Source of the DNA: SIG440 sp045646865
GTDB lineage: Bacteria > Bacillota > Clostridia > Monoglobales > Monoglobaceae
Reading direction: 5' to 3'
Length of the DNA: 64,000 bases
NCBI GenBank assembly: GCA_045646865.1
Contig: JAZRLM010000015.1
Coordinates: 104,188 to 168,187, forward strand
In this document: in pieces, positions 8,783 to 17,877 of the stretch
Layout of the letters: each line of letters begins with the position of its first letter
Position numbering within the stretch: the first letter of the stretch is position 1
Notes under the pieces: model-generated
Databases searched by the model: none
Told to the model about the DNA's origin: nothing
Seen by the model: the letters and a program-made list of their open reading frames with translations, nothing else
Made by a program: the position numbers and the translations under genes

Positions 8783-9781
8783 TTAGCCACGCCAGGATTT
8801 GGGAATAAAATTCTTCTCAAAAAGGCTAAGCGCATATCTGTCTGTCATACTTGCTATATGGTCACGTACAACAATCATATTGTCCTCGCTGCAACTGATT
8901 TCGCGCATATTTTCAGAAATCAGTTCGGGTCTTTCCATAAACAATTCGAAAAGCGACTTTATAACATTAAAAGACTTCTTTTCTTCATTTTTTGCGTAAT
9001 CATTGAGGTATACATTCTGGAACATATACTTCCTTAATCCCATCATTGCCTCGTATATCTCGGAATCCATTGTTATATCAGCATTTCCGTCGCTTGAACG
9101 AATTATACCGTTTATCATTGAATCAATTCTCTCAGAGTGGGTTTTTCCCAAAATTTTTACAAATTCTGTGGGAATATCCTCCTGACGCATAACTCCGCCA
9201 CGGGTCGCATCGTCGATATCGTGATTTATGTATGCAATTTTATCCGCAAGTCGTATCACCTTGCCCTCTAATGTCTGGGGCATCTTATCCCCTGTGTGGC
9301 AAAGAATTCCGTCACGGACCTCGGCTGTGAGATTAAGACCGCCCTTTCGTTCAAGAACATTGACAACCCTGAGACTTTGTTCGTTGTGGCGAAAGCCTCC
9401 GGGGCAAAGATGGTCAATGGTGCGTTCGCCTGCGTGACCAAAAGGGGTATGTCCCAAATCGTGACCCAAAGCTATTGCCTCGGTTAAATCTTCGTTAAGA
9501 CCCAATGCACGGGAAACTGTTCTTGCAATCTGTGCCACCTCAAGGGTATGGGTAAGGCGCGTTCTGTAATGGTCGCCCTCGGGTGATAAAAACACCTGTG
9601 TTTTATGTTTCAGGCGCCGAAATGCCTTGGAATGAATAATTCTGTCCCTGTCACGCTGAAACTCGGTGCGGATATCGCTTGGCTCCTCGGCACGGGCACG
9701 ACCGGCACTTTTTGAGCTTAAGACTGCATAAGGGCTGAGAGTTTTTTTCTCGATTTCTTCAATTCTCTCTCTTATGGTCAT
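8783..9781 (-). CDS. dgt: dGTPase-family HD triphosphohydrolase
   Basis: 332 aa. Removes triphosphate from deoxynucleotides (dGTP-type), trimming dNTP pools. HD-domain metal ligands are visible: H in TRLTHTLEVAQ, HD in ALGHDLGHTPFGH, and a later D in IAYINHDIDDA. The N-terminal RTEFQRDRDRIIHSKAFRRLKHKTQVF is the standard family opening. It is the shorter clostridial/Bacillus form rather than the ~500-aa E. coli form. Divergent from trmK; stands alone as a transcription unit. Confidence 0.88.
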   Translation of the reverse strand: MTIRERIEEIEKKTLSPYAVLSSKSAGRARAEEPSDIRTEFQRDRDRIIHSKAFRRLKHKTQVFLSPEGDHYRTRLTHTLEVAQIARTVSRALGLNEDLTEAIALGHDLGHTPFGHAGERTIDHLCPGGFRHNEQSLRVVNVLERKGGLNLTAEVRDGILCHTGDKMPQTLEGKVIRLADKIAYINHDIDDATRGGVMRQEDIPTEFVKILGKTHSERIDSMINGIIRSSDGNADITMDSEIYEAMMGLRKYMFQNVYLNDYAKNEEKKSFNVIKSLFELFMERPELISENMREISCSEDNMIVVRDHIASMTDRYALSLFEKNFIPKSWRG

Positions 9782-9856
9782 TTTTTCACCTGCTTTTTAC
9801 CGTAAATTCTCTACTAAGATATTTTTCTGCATTTATCGTAAAAATCCTTTTTTTAG

Positions 9857-9886
9857 TTGACAAAACAATTTCTTCAAATATATAAT
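9857..9886 (+). promoter_or_regulatory. Sigma-A promoter of trmK operon
   Basis: TTGACA (9857-9862), an 18-base spacer and TATAAT (9881-9886), about 30 bases upstream of the trmK start. Confidence 0.75.
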
Positions 9887-9918
9887 AAGAGTATATATTT
9901 TATTAACGGAGAACAATT

Positions 9919-10614
9919 ATGAGCGAAATCAGCCTTAATCTTAACCCTCGACTTAAAAAAATTGCAGAACTTGTACCGCCCAATTTCTGCACAGCAGACA
10001 TCGGCACAGACCACGCATATATTCCTATCGCGTTAGTCAAGAGTGGTATAACACCCCGGGCAATCGCATCGGATATAAAAAAGGGGCCAATAGCCCGTGC
10101 TGACGCAAATATCCGCGTTCACGGTCTGGAAAATTTAATTGAGACTCGTCTTGGTGCAGGGCTTGAAACCCTTACCGAGAGCGATAACGCAGAAGTTATA
10201 ATTATTGCAGGTATGGGCGGCATTTTGATTTCGGACATACTTGAGGCATCACAGAATATTGTACGAAACGCAAAGCTTCTTATTCTTCAGCCAATGACCG
10301 CCGTTACAGAGCTCAGACAGTATCTTTCACTAAACCGATACGAAATATGCGCCGAATATCTTGAAGCCGAGGAAGAAAAAATTTATAACATTATCGTCGC
10401 AAAGCCAGACGGCAACACGCCCTATACCTTAAGTGAGCTTTACTTGGGTAAAGACCTGTGTAAAACCTCGCCCAATCTGGTTGAGCGATATGAATCAGCA
10501 GTTTTGACAAAGTTGAATAAACGGGTTGAAGGACTGAAAAAATCCCGTAATCCCGAAAACGAAACAGAACTCAACGAAACCCTAAATTTACTGAAAATCC
10601 TTAACGAAAGGTGA
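9919..10614 (+). CDS. trmK: tRNA (adenine22-N1)-methyltransferase
   Basis: 231 aa. Methylates N1 of A22 in the D-loop of tRNAs using SAM. The Rossmann motif region reads ADIGTDHAYIPI, followed by ASDIKKGPIARADANI, the IIAGMGG motif and LILQPMT, all hallmarks of the TrmK (YqfN) family. GGAG eight bases before the ATG. A Nif3-family gene follows after six bases, the conserved Bacillota arrangement. Confidence 0.92.
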   Translation: MSEISLNLNPRLKKIAELVPPNFCTADIGTDHAYIPIALVKSGITPRAIASDIKKGPIARADANIRVHGLENLIETRLGAGLETLTESDNAEVIIIAGMGGILISDILEASQNIVRNAKLLILQPMTAVTELRQYLSLNRYEICAEYLEAEEEKIYNIIVAKPDGNTPYTLSELYLGKDLCKTSPNLVERYESAVLTKLNKRVEGLKKSRNPENETELNETLNLLKILNER

Positions 10615-10620
10615 ATTCAA

Positions 10621-11424
10621 ATGATAAGATTATATGAAATAATTGAAGAACTTGAAAAAATTGCCCCCGCCGCCCTTAAAGAGCCATGGGATAATGTTGG
10701 GCTTATGGTTGGTGACGAAACACAGATAATAAACAAGGTTTTTGTCTGCCTTGACCTGACAACCGAAAATGTAAAAAATGCCATCGAATTTGGAGCAGAT
10801 TTGATTATTTCCCATCATCCAATGATTTTTAAACCCCTTTATTCGGTAACCGAAAGTGACCCTATTGGCAGTATGGTGCGCAGTGTAATTAAAAACGATA
10901 TTTCTGTTTTCAGTATGCACACCAACTTTGACAAAGCGGATGGCGGAATGAACGACCTTCTTGCCCACCGCCTTGGTCTTGAAAATGTGCGCAAGTTCAC
11001 TCAGGAAGAGTGCACAGACAGTCAGGGCAACTTATTCTCGCCAATTGGATGCGTGGGTATGCTTGAATACCCTATGTCAATGGAAGAGTTTATTCTGCAC
11101 GTTAAAAATATTCTTGGTTGCAGCGCCATTAAATATTCGGGCGACCTTGACGAATCTATCCAGACGGTTGCACTATGCTCGGGCAGCGGCGGAAAAGAAG
11201 GCATATATTCAGCCTTTCACTCGGGCGCAGATGCCTATGTAACCGCAGATTTGGGTCACGAGCACGCACGTTCCGCCTTTGAGCTTGGGTTAAACATCAT
11301 TGATGCCGGACACTTTGAAACAGAAAATATAATCTGTGATTTTCTTGCAGACTTTTTTGCAAACCGCTTCCCTGAACTTGAAGTTATGACCTCGGATGCG
11401 GAACCGTTTTATTCAAGAATATGA
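10621..11424 (+). CDS. Nif3-like dinuclear metal-centre protein
   Basis: 267 aa. N-terminal WDNVGLMVGD and the metal-binding ISHHPMIF motif, with GHFETENI near the C-terminus, define the NIF3/DUF34 family; the family forms hexameric toroids with a di-metal site. The biochemical role is unsettled (GTP cyclohydrolase 1 type 2 has been a database name). It is translationally close to trmK and shares its promoter. Confidence 0.9.
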   Translation: MIRLYEIIEELEKIAPAALKEPWDNVGLMVGDETQIINKVFVCLDLTTENVKNAIEFGADLIISHHPMIFKPLYSVTESDPIGSMVRSVIKNDISVFSMHTNFDKADGGMNDLLAHRLGLENVRKFTQEECTDSQGNLFSPIGCVGMLEYPMSMEEFILHVKNILGCSAIKYSGDLDESIQTVALCSGSGGKEGIYSAFHSGADAYVTADLGHEHARSAFELGLNIIDAGHFETENIICDFLADFFANRFPELEVMTSDAEPFYSRI

Positions 11425-11432
11425 CGTATAGT

Positions 11433-11458
11433 AAAGCCCCGTCTTATGGCGGGGCTTT
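11433..11458. terminator. Bidirectional terminator, Nif3 / S26 peptidase
   Basis: AAAGCCCCG and CGGGGCTTT pair around an eight-base loop between two convergent genes, with a T-rich run on the plus side. Confidence 0.85.
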
Positions 11459-11459
11459 C

Positions 11460-11894
11460 TTACTTTTTAAATATCTTTTTTAATTTTGCTTTTAATCTTC
11501 TGTAAATGCTTTTTGTATATCTTATAGGATATGTTAATCTTGCCCTTTTGGCATAATAAAGGTCTTTCTCGCTGCCGCACTCAATATATTCGCCGTTGTG
11601 ATAAAAGGCAGCAAGCACCCCCACAATATCTTTGTCGGTTATGTCACGCTCGAAATCAGGTCTGTTATCGCCGTTAATGATATATCTTCCGTCCCTTGTG
11701 ACCTTTATAATTCTGTGCATTGTATAGTGGTCTGGCCGTCTGTACACGGGTATATCGTTCTTTTTCAGAGGAAATTCCGCTTTTTTTATAAGCACCGTGT
11801 CTCTGCCCTCAACAAGCATAGGATTCATACTGTTGCCTACTGTTTTTCCTGCGTATATTCCTTTTTCCGCTATTGCTTTTTCAATTCTGTCCAC
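11460..11894 (-). CDS. S24/S26 (signal-peptidase-I-like) peptidase
   Basis: 144 aa from a GTG at 11894 with GGTGAG five bases upstream; the frame also opens with a TTG at 11915. The catalytic serine box is TVGNSMNPML (Ser ~27), followed by VLIKKAEFPLKKNDIPVYRRPDHY and MHRII, then NGDN: the signal peptidase/LexA-type Ser-Lys fold. No transmembrane anchor, unlike true SipS enzymes; the tail is very basic (KAKLKKIFKK). Last gene of an operon with PqqD-like and HPr-kinase-like genes, a pairing that suggests peptide maturation; the substrate is unknown. Confidence 0.75.
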   Translation of the reverse strand: MDRIEKAIAEKGIYAGKTVGNSMNPMLVEGRDTVLIKKAEFPLKKNDIPVYRRPDHYTMHRIIKVTRDGRYIINGDNRPDFERDITDKDIVGVLAAFYHNGEYIECGSEKDLYYAKRARLTYPIRYTKSIYRRLKAKLKKIFKK

Positions 11895-11923
11895 CGACTC
11901 ACCACCCTGCAACAAGATGCAAA

Positions 11924-12190
11924 TTATTCCTCAATCAGTTTTACATCCTTCATCTTTTTTACAAATGCCGCAACGTCACACTTTGCTCTCTCCGCATCAA
12001 CATCATATTCTGCCATAAGAGCATCAACAAGACCGTCTTCGGTTATGTCATTTTCCATAGCCTTCCAGAGTGTTGCACCGCTTTCGTTAAGGTTTATAAC
12101 ACCGTTAAAGTCCATTGCACCGTTGCCAACAGGCACAACCACATAATACCCCGCAACCTCTCTCAGCATAAAATCACTTTTAATCTTCAC
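11924..12190 (-). CDS. PqqD-family peptide-binding protein
   Basis: 88 aa from a GTG at 12190, with AAAGGAG 11 bases upstream giving the family-like start MKIKSDFMLREVAGYYVVVPVG; a longer ATG start at 12214 is possible. The motif NLNESGATLWKAM (NxxGAxLW) is diagnostic of PqqD, the small chaperone that binds RiPP leader peptides (RRE fold). The gene overlaps the end of the HPr-kinase-like gene, so translation is coupled. No radical SAM maturase is adjacent. Confidence 0.82.
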   Translation of the reverse strand: MKIKSDFMLREVAGYYVVVPVGNGAMDFNGVINLNESGATLWKAMENDITEDGLVDALMAEYDVDAERAKCDVAAFVKKMKDVKLIEE

Positions 12191-12950
12191 AGCAACAACT
12201 GCTCCTTTCGTCATTCATTCCGTTATAGGCAACAATCGCCGCCTCGTTTTCCATATTGCAATAAAGCTTATATACCTTTATATCCTTCAGCAATCTGTCA
12301 AGCAAATCCAGAAGTATTGACATATGCTCTGTATCTGTCGGTCTGATGGTCTGGTCAAGAATACGATGCACCGCCTCGCGGGTGGGCATAACCTCAATAT
12401 GATTTTCTGTACCTCTTTCAAGGAAGCATATCCCCTGCAACGGAACAGATTCGTTTTTGTTCTGGTCGGTTTTTCCGCTCCAGGGAGTCCCGAAAACCAT
12501 CACCTTGCCGTCAACCATACGGATGACGGGTTTGTCATCATTTATTATATAAGTTTTATCTTCGCCAAAGGTCTTTCTCCAGATTGTGGTGTGGGTAGAC
12601 TTGCCTGTTCCGCTTGGGGCAGAAAACAGATACGCCTTGTCCTGATAAACCACACCCGATGCGTGAAGCATAAATCCATTAAACTCTAAAAGTTTTGTGC
12701 AAAATTCTGCACCGCTCCACATATACTCAACCTCTAAATCGGTCATATGGGGAACAGCCGCTTTTCTTTGAGCAATGTATTCATCAGGCAAACCAACAAC
12801 AATCTGGGGGTCCCCCTCAAAGTCACAAAGATAATCCCTTGCCTGTTCTTCGATTATTCCGCCTTTGCGCAGGATAAGGCCCGTGTTCACCCCGGCAATT
12901 CGGTATTTTGCTTTTGATATTTCGTAAACGGTTTTTTCCTGACTGCTCAT
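12180..12950 (-). CDS. HPr-kinase-like P-loop protein (PqqD-associated)
   Basis: 256 aa. Residues ~105-125 carry a Walker A box (SAPSGTGKSTHT) preceded by MLHASGVVYQDKAYLF, the usual layout of the HPr kinase/phosphorylase C-terminal fold; INDDKPVIR and GTPWSGKT follow. It lacks the N-terminal HprK domain and the HprK signature, so it is not the catabolite-repression kinase. Such proteins recur next to PqqD and S26-type peptidases. It begins one base after the SLH-gene stop. The C-terminus ends SSCCCED, a by-product of overlap with the pqqD ribosome site. Confidence 0.72.
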   Translation of the reverse strand: MSSQEKTVYEISKAKYRIAGVNTGLILRKGGIIEEQARDYLCDFEGDPQIVVGLPDEYIAQRKAAVPHMTDLEVEYMWSGAEFCTKLLEFNGFMLHASGVVYQDKAYLFSAPSGTGKSTHTTIWRKTFGEDKTYIINDDKPVIRMVDGKVMVFGTPWSGKTDQNKNESVPLQGICFLERGTENHIEVMPTREAVHRILDQTIRPTDTEHMSILLDLLDRLLKDIKVYKLYCNMENEAAIVAYNGMNDERSSCCCED

Positions 12951-12951
12951 T

Positions 12952-13884
12952 TTATTCAGCCGCCTTGTCGTTTAGCATCAAATTACCCATATCATATACG
13001 CTGTTTTTACAAATGTATATCTTTTTGATTCCTGAAGGATTGCCCTGTACTCTGAGGTTTGGCATAATTATTTTGATGTTGGCAAATCCGCCATCAACCA
13101 TAACATTCTCGCCGCCGCGAACAACTAAATCATCCTTAAGGTCTGCATTAACCATACTCATTTCAGATGTTCCTACACCATCACCGATAACAACCAGCTT
13201 ATCGGTCACTACACCGTCGATTTTAAGACCGCCCACACGAATCATCACGTTTCCGTCTGAAGGAAAAGTTGTTGTTTCGGGGTCGTCGATGTAATATTTA
13301 ACAAGTCTGTCCATTACAACGGCAAATTCTGCTCTTGTGATGTTGGCTGTGGGATTAAGATAGCCGTCTGCACCGCCAACGTAGCCCTTTGAAATTATAG
13401 CAGCAACACCTGATCTTGCCCAATCTGCCACATTATCGCCATCTTTAAAGGTATCAATAACCGATACATCAATTTGTTCATTGGTATCCAATCCAAAAAC
13501 ACGCGAAAGAACAACAAATGCTTCCTGTCTGGTAATATTGTTTTCGGGGTTAAGTTTGTTGTCTGAACCATTGAATGCACCCATAGCAACAGCTTTAGAC
13601 ATAGCCGAATAGAACCAGTCATCGGTTGAAACATCGGTAAATGCAGAAATATCAGCATCGTTGGTAGCACCGCAGGCACGAACCATAATTGTAGCCATCT
13701 CAGCTCTTGTCATATTGTTATTGGGATAAACATAGCCGTCGCTGCCTGTCATCAATCCATTTTCGACAGCATTTTCAATAGCGGCTGTTGACCAGTCGTT
13801 GGGCATATCAATAAAATCAGCAGCAAAGGCCACAGATGATACCGACAAAATACAAATCATAAGTATAGCAAGTAATTTTTTCAT
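12952..13884 (-). CDS. Secreted S-layer-homology (SLH) domain protein
   Basis: 310 aa. N-terminal signal peptide (MKKLLAILMICILSVSSVAFA), then three SLH repeats at about residues 22-70, 80-130 and 145-195 (each with a TRAE or TRQE motif), a family that binds secondary cell-wall polymers. The C-terminal ~100 residues are Gly/Asp/Val-rich and of unknown function (MIRVGGLKIDGVVTDKLVV). Coupled by one base to the HPr-kinase-like gene, so the operon may modify or process this or another exported product. Confidence 0.85.
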   Translation of the reverse strand: MKKLLAILMICILSVSSVAFAADFIDMPNDWSTAAIENAVENGLMTGSDGYVYPNNNMTRAEMATIMVRACGATNDADISAFTDVSTDDWFYSAMSKAVAMGAFNGSDNKLNPENNITRQEAFVVLSRVFGLDTNEQIDVSVIDTFKDGDNVADWARSGVAAIISKGYVGGADGYLNPTANITRAEFAVVMDRLVKYYIDDPETTTFPSDGNVMIRVGGLKIDGVVTDKLVVIGDGVGTSEMSMVNADLKDDLVVRGGENVMVDGGFANIKIIMPNLRVQGNPSGIKKIYICKNSVYDMGNLMLNDKAAE

Positions 13885-14002
13885 TCTAAGACATTCCTTT
13901 CACAACAAAATAGTTTTATCTTATAGTCTTTTTTATTATACTATATATTTAATGATTTTTCAATGACATTTTTAAAAATCTTTTATCTTTGAATAGATTG
14001 TA

Positions 14003-14043
14003 CAAAAAAAACAGCCCTCAGTAGTCATACCGACCACCGAGGG
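14003..14043 (-). terminator. asnA terminator
   Basis: On the minus strand after the asnA stop, CCCTCGGTGGTC pairs with GACTACTGAGGG (two G-U pairs), followed by an eight-T run. Confidence 0.85.
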
Positions 14044-14049
14044 TAATTT

Positions 14050-15057
14050 TTAAAGCAAATTAATTCCGTTTTCTTTACATTCCTCAATCATTTCTTCGGG
14101 CCATACCGATGCGTGAACTTCACCTATATGCGCCTTGTGAAGAATAAACATACAAATTCTTGACTGGCCGATTCCTCCGCCTATTGTGTAGGGAAGTCTG
14201 CCCGCAAGAAGGTCGCGGTGATAGGGAAGGCTTGCGCGTTCTTCGCACTTTGCAACTTTTAACTGGCGTTTAAGAGATTCCTCCGAAACACGGATACCCA
14301 TACTTGAAACCTCAAACGGAATGTCAAGCAAATCGTCATAGAACAAAAGGTCGCCGTTAAGCTCCCAGTCGTCATAGTCAGGTGCTCTGCCGTCATGCCT
14401 TTTGCCTGATGCCAGAATGTCACCTATCTGCATAAGGAATACCGCACCCTTTTCTTTGGTTATTGCGTGCTCTCTCTCCTTGGGCATAAGGTCGGGGTAC
14501 ATATCCTCAAGCTCCTGTGTGGTCATAAAATAAACCTCTTCAGGGAGACGTGGCTCAATCTGCGGGAACAGAGAGTTAACATACTTTTCTGTCATTTTAA
14601 ATACGTCAAAAATCTTTCTTACGGTATGTTTCAGGGTTGAGGTGGTTCTGTCATCCTTGGAGATAATCTTTTCCCAATCCCACTGGTCAACGTATATTGA
14701 ATGTATATTATCTGTATCCTCATCGCGACGGATTGCATTCATATCAGTATACAGACCTTCATCAACAGAGAATCCGTATTCCTTGAGAGCATTTCTCTTC
14801 CACTTAGCAAGAGAGTGTACTATCTGCAGGTTGCGACCTGTTTCAAGAACGTCAAAAGCTACTGCACGTTCGACACCGTTAAGGTCGTCATTTAGACCGG
14901 TTTCGGGGTCAACAAAAAGCGGTGCCGAAACACGGGTCAGCTTGAGCTCTCTTGCGAGGTTTGTTTCAAAATAATCTTTTGTAGCTTTTATAGCCACCTG
15001 AGTATCAATTAAATTTAAAAGTGAATGATACCCTCGGGGCTTTATTACTTCTGCCAT
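14050..15057 (-). CDS. asnA: Aspartate-ammonia ligase
   Basis: 335 aa. Makes asparagine from aspartate, ammonia and ATP. Matches AsnA across its length: LTRVSAPLF, LNDDLNGVERAV, HSLAKWKR, IYVDQWDWEK, then GGGIGQSRICM near the C-terminus, a class II aaRS-like active site. I chose the ATG at 15057; a TTG two codons earlier (15063) has better spacing to AAAGG and is a real alternative. Stand-alone gene with its own terminator. Confidence 0.94.
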   Translation of the reverse strand: MAEVIKPRGYHSLLNLIDTQVAIKATKDYFETNLARELKLTRVSAPLFVDPETGLNDDLNGVERAVAFDVLETGRNLQIVHSLAKWKRNALKEYGFSVDEGLYTDMNAIRRDEDTDNIHSIYVDQWDWEKIISKDDRTTSTLKHTVRKIFDVFKMTEKYVNSLFPQIEPRLPEEVYFMTTQELEDMYPDLMPKEREHAITKEKGAVFLMQIGDILASGKRHDGRAPDYDDWELNGDLLFYDDLLDIPFEVSSMGIRVSEESLKRQLKVAKCEERASLPYHRDLLAGRLPYTIGGGIGQSRICMFILHKAHIGEVHASVWPEEMIEECKENGINLL

Positions 15058-15210
15058 TTTCAATCATAGCCTTTCTGTAACAATTTCATCAAAATCTAAT
15101 TTTACCATTTTATTTTTAAAAAAGCAATAGTAAAACCTTATTTTTTCTGTATTTTAGTAAATAATTTTGTTAATAATATAAATGTAAAACTATTCAGGAG
15201 GTGAAATAAT

Positions 15211-15366
15211 ATGACCAACAACGGTGTTAGTTGCAATGTAAGCGAATGTATGTATCACAAGGAAGACAATCTGTGCAGCCTTGACAAAATTCAGGTAAGC
15301 CACGATAAGACAAGCCCAGACTCAATCGCAATCCCCCATTTTTGCAAGAGTTATGAAAAGAAATAA
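15211..15366 (+). CDS. DUF1540 domain small cysteine-rich protein
   Basis: 51 aa, below typical ORF cut-offs. AGGAGGTGA lies seven bases before the ATG. The sequence has the DUF1540 pattern: V-S-C8-N-V-S-E-C13, then a second Cys pair around NLC22 and HFC45, probably metal-binding. Function unknown; such proteins are common in sporulating Clostridia. A strong hairpin follows at 15401-15433. Confidence 0.82.
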   Translation: MTNNGVSCNVSECMYHKEDNLCSLDKIQVSHDKTSPDSIAIPHFCKSYEKK

Positions 15367-15400
15367 ACTTTTTACGTTCTAAAATCCTCAACTTTTGTGC

Positions 15401-15433
15401 AAAGGAGCTGTCGCAAAATGCGGCAGCTCCTTT
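15401..15433 (+). terminator. Hairpin after the DUF1540 gene
   Basis: AAAGGAGCTGTCGCA pairs with TGCGGCAGCTCCTTT (one G-U/mismatch) over a three-base loop. The stem is strong, though the T-run is part of the stem itself. Confidence 0.65.
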
Positions 15434-15450
15434 GGGATGGACGCAAAATA

Positions 15451-15525
15451 GTGTAGATTGGACAAACTGAGTCCCGAAGCTGTATGTGGATACTGCGAGA
15501 GGCGAAGTTTGTTCAAAACGCAAAG
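15451..15525. repeat. Dispersed structured repeat, copy A
   Basis: About 75 bases that share a scaffold with 27919-27993: GTGTAGA, CAAAC, CCCGAAG, TGTA, TACT, CGAG, GTTTG and CAAA in the same order and spacing. Outer arms ACAAACT/AGTTTGT can pair, giving a long hairpin. It lies in the 300-base gap between two convergent genes; the rest of the gap holds only an AAATTCGTT/AACGAATTT hairpin near 15539-15560 and no gene. Confidence 0.5.
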
Positions 15526-15667
15526 TGTTTGTAATTGAAATTCGTTGTTTAACGAATTTCTACCTTGATTTTGGTCTCATTTTATCTTTTGTATTTTTTG
15601 AAAATGGCTGTATTAAGCCTTTCCCATGCTTTGCGTGGTCTGTGCATTTTGCTACAGCCCCTTTTGA

Positions 15668-16717
15668 TTATCCGCCCGAAATCAATCTTACAATATCATT
15701 CCACGTTGCAAAAATCATTAATCCGAACAAAAGTATCAATCCAATAAAATGAACAACGCCTTCCTTTTCGGGAGGAATGGGTTTTCTGCGGATCGCCTCG
15801 ATTATCACAAAAAATATTCTTCCGCCGTCAAGTGCAGGAATGGGCAAAAGATTCATAATCCCTATATTAACAGAGATAAATGCCCCAAGGAACAAGAGAT
15901 TTATAAAACCTTCTATTCCGCCTTGCTGCGCGGTTTCATTCATCACACCAACCACACCAACGGGGCCCGAAAGTTCATTCACACCAACCTGACCGCTTAG
16001 CATCATACCCAATGACACATAAACCATTTTGCCCATCCATACAGTCTGATAAAAAGATTCGCGGACTACGTTAAATATATTTGGTTTTTCCGTCTTTATA
16101 TTTATCCCCACAAGATATGCAGGAGTGCCGTCGGAATACTGCGCAACATAAGGTTTAAACGGTTTTGTGATTTTCTCACCGTCTCGCACAAATGTAATCT
16201 CGCTCTCGGCGCCGCCCGACTGTTGCATAGCAAAGTCTATATCTCTTTTTATGTTAACCTTATGACCATTGATTTTAATAATTTTGTCACCGGGCTGCAG
16301 GAATTCTGCCACATAGGCATCCTGCGCAACATTCTCAATCACAGTAGACGGAATGCCGTTTCCTGAATATACCAGCCACACAAATATAATACAGATTACA
16401 AAGCCAAGCAAAACGTTCATTGCCGCGCCTGCCGCAAGAATAATCAGCCTTGCATACCAGGGCTTGCCCGAAAAAGAACCTTCGTCCTGACTTTCTTCAT
16501 CCTCGCCTTCCATTTTACAAAAGCCACCCACAGGAATTAAACGAATCGAATATCTTGTTTGCTTTTTTCCCCACCACGAAATGAGCTTTGGGCCCATACC
16601 GATTGCAAATTCGTGAACTTTTACTCCGAAAATTCTTGCAGTTATAAAATGTCCGAATTCGTGAACAAATATTATCAGCGAGAAAAACAGTACTGCAAAA
16701 ATAATTGTCCAAATCAT
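15668..16717 (-). CDS. rseP: Site-2 protease (RseP/RasP, M50 family)
   Basis: 349 aa intramembrane zinc metalloprotease. H19-E20-F21-G22-H23 in the first transmembrane segment and LLPIPALDGG in a late segment supply the zinc ligands; a PDZ domain lies between (about residues 110-200, LQPGDKIIKINGHKV). It cuts membrane-anchored regulators and leftover signal peptides. It overlaps dxr by four bases (ATGA), and is the last gene of the pyrH-frr-uppS-cdsA-dxr-rseP cluster. Confidence 0.94.
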   Translation of the reverse strand: MIWTIIFAVLFFSLIIFVHEFGHFITARIFGVKVHEFAIGMGPKLISWWGKKQTRYSIRLIPVGGFCKMEGEDEESQDEGSFSGKPWYARLIILAAGAAMNVLLGFVICIIFVWLVYSGNGIPSTVIENVAQDAYVAEFLQPGDKIIKINGHKVNIKRDIDFAMQQSGGAESEITFVRDGEKITKPFKPYVAQYSDGTPAYLVGINIKTEKPNIFNVVRESFYQTVWMGKMVYVSLGMMLSGQVGVNELSGPVGVVGVMNETAQQGGIEGFINLLFLGAFISVNIGIMNLLPIPALDGGRIFFVIIEAIRRKPIPPEKEGVVHFIGLILLFGLMIFATWNDIVRLISGG

Positions 16718-17856
16718 ATTTTATGCTCCATTCTGACAGATTTGTCAACTTCTATTATGTCCTGGATTGTGGGATTTAATTTATTTTTATAGCAGTTTAT
16801 AATCTTTTCAACATATTCGGCTATATCAAGAAAACCGATTTTATCCTTCAAAAATGCTTCCACCGCTACCTCGTTTGCGGCATTAAGAACTGTTGGCATA
16901 ATTCCTCCGTCCCTTCCCGCCTTTTTTGCAAGGGCAAGACAACGGAACGTTTCTTCGTCCGGCTCAAAAAAAGTCATTTTGCCAATCTCGGCAAATGATA
17001 CCGACTTATCAGGAGACGGCATCCTTTGGGGATAGGTAAATGCATACTGAATAGGATGCTTCATTGAGGGCAGGCTAAGCTGTGCAATGACACTTTTGTC
17101 TATAAACTCAACCATAGAGTGAATAATGCTTTCTCTGTGAACAACCACCTGTATATCATCAAGTTCCACATCAAAAAGCCACTTTGCCTCAATTATTTCA
17201 AGGCCTTTGTTCATAAGGGTGGCACTGTCAATTGTAATCTTTGCACCCATTGACCAGTTAGGGTGCTTGAGCGCCTGTTCTTTTTTCACACTTTTCAGTT
17301 CATCACGGGTTTTGCCAAAAAAAGGTCCACCTGATGCGGTAAGCAATATCTTATTTACTTCGTTGTGTTTTCCTCCATGCATAGACTGAAATATCGCCGA
17401 ATGTTCGCTGTCAACGGGCAGCAAACGTACGCCATTATTTTTAACCGCATCGGTAAACAAAGCCCCTGCAGTAACAAGGGTTTCTTTGTTGGCAAGAGCA
17501 ATATCCTTGCCTGCCTCTATTGCCCTCATTGTTGGAACAAGCCCTGCAAAACCAACGATAGCAGACAACACCATATCAACTCCGTCTGCCGTTGAAACAG
17601 CGCAAAGTCCGTCTTCGCCGCACATAACCTTGACATCTGTATCCGCAAGGCGAATCTTCAGGTCGTTATACTTTTCGGGGGCGGCAACAACAACCAGCTC
17701 CGGCTTGTATTTTCTTGCCTGTTCCTCAAGAAGAGTAGTATTTGAATTTCCCGATATCCCTTTAACCGAAATATCCTTTATTCCCTTTAAATCGTCAACC
17801 ACCTGTAAGGCCTGAGTTCCTATCGAGCCTGTTGACCCTAATATTGATATATTCAT
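16714..17856 (-). CDS. dxr: 1-deoxy-D-xylulose 5-phosphate reductoisomerase
   Basis: 380 aa. Second step of the MEP isoprenoid pathway: DXP to MEP with NADPH. The Rossmann start LGSTGSIGTQALQV, ANKETLVTAG, PVDSEHSAIFQ, the active-site loop NWSMGAKITIDSATLMNKGLE and the C-terminal domain are intact. Its presence shows isoprenoids come from the MEP route, feeding UppS encoded two genes upstream. Confidence 0.96.
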   Translation of the reverse strand: MNISILGSTGSIGTQALQVVDDLKGIKDISVKGISGNSNTTLLEEQARKYKPELVVVAAPEKYNDLKIRLADTDVKVMCGEDGLCAVSTADGVDMVLSAIVGFAGLVPTMRAIEAGKDIALANKETLVTAGALFTDAVKNNGVRLLPVDSEHSAIFQSMHGGKHNEVNKILLTASGGPFFGKTRDELKSVKKEQALKHPNWSMGAKITIDSATLMNKGLEIIEAKWLFDVELDDIQVVVHRESIIHSMVEFIDKSVIAQLSLPSMKHPIQYAFTYPQRMPSPDKSVSFAEIGKMTFFEPDEETFRCLALAKKAGRDGGIMPTVLNAANEVAVEAFLKDKIGFLDIAEYVEKIINCYKNKLNPTIQDIIEVDKSVRMEHKI

Positions 17857-17877
17857 AAAACCCCGAAACCTTTCCGA

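Noticed and set aside
12180..12950. Bona fide HPr kinase/phosphorylase
   Set aside because: Has only the P-loop fold; lacks the N-terminal domain and the HprK signature, and sits with PqqD rather than with lgt or carbon-control genes.
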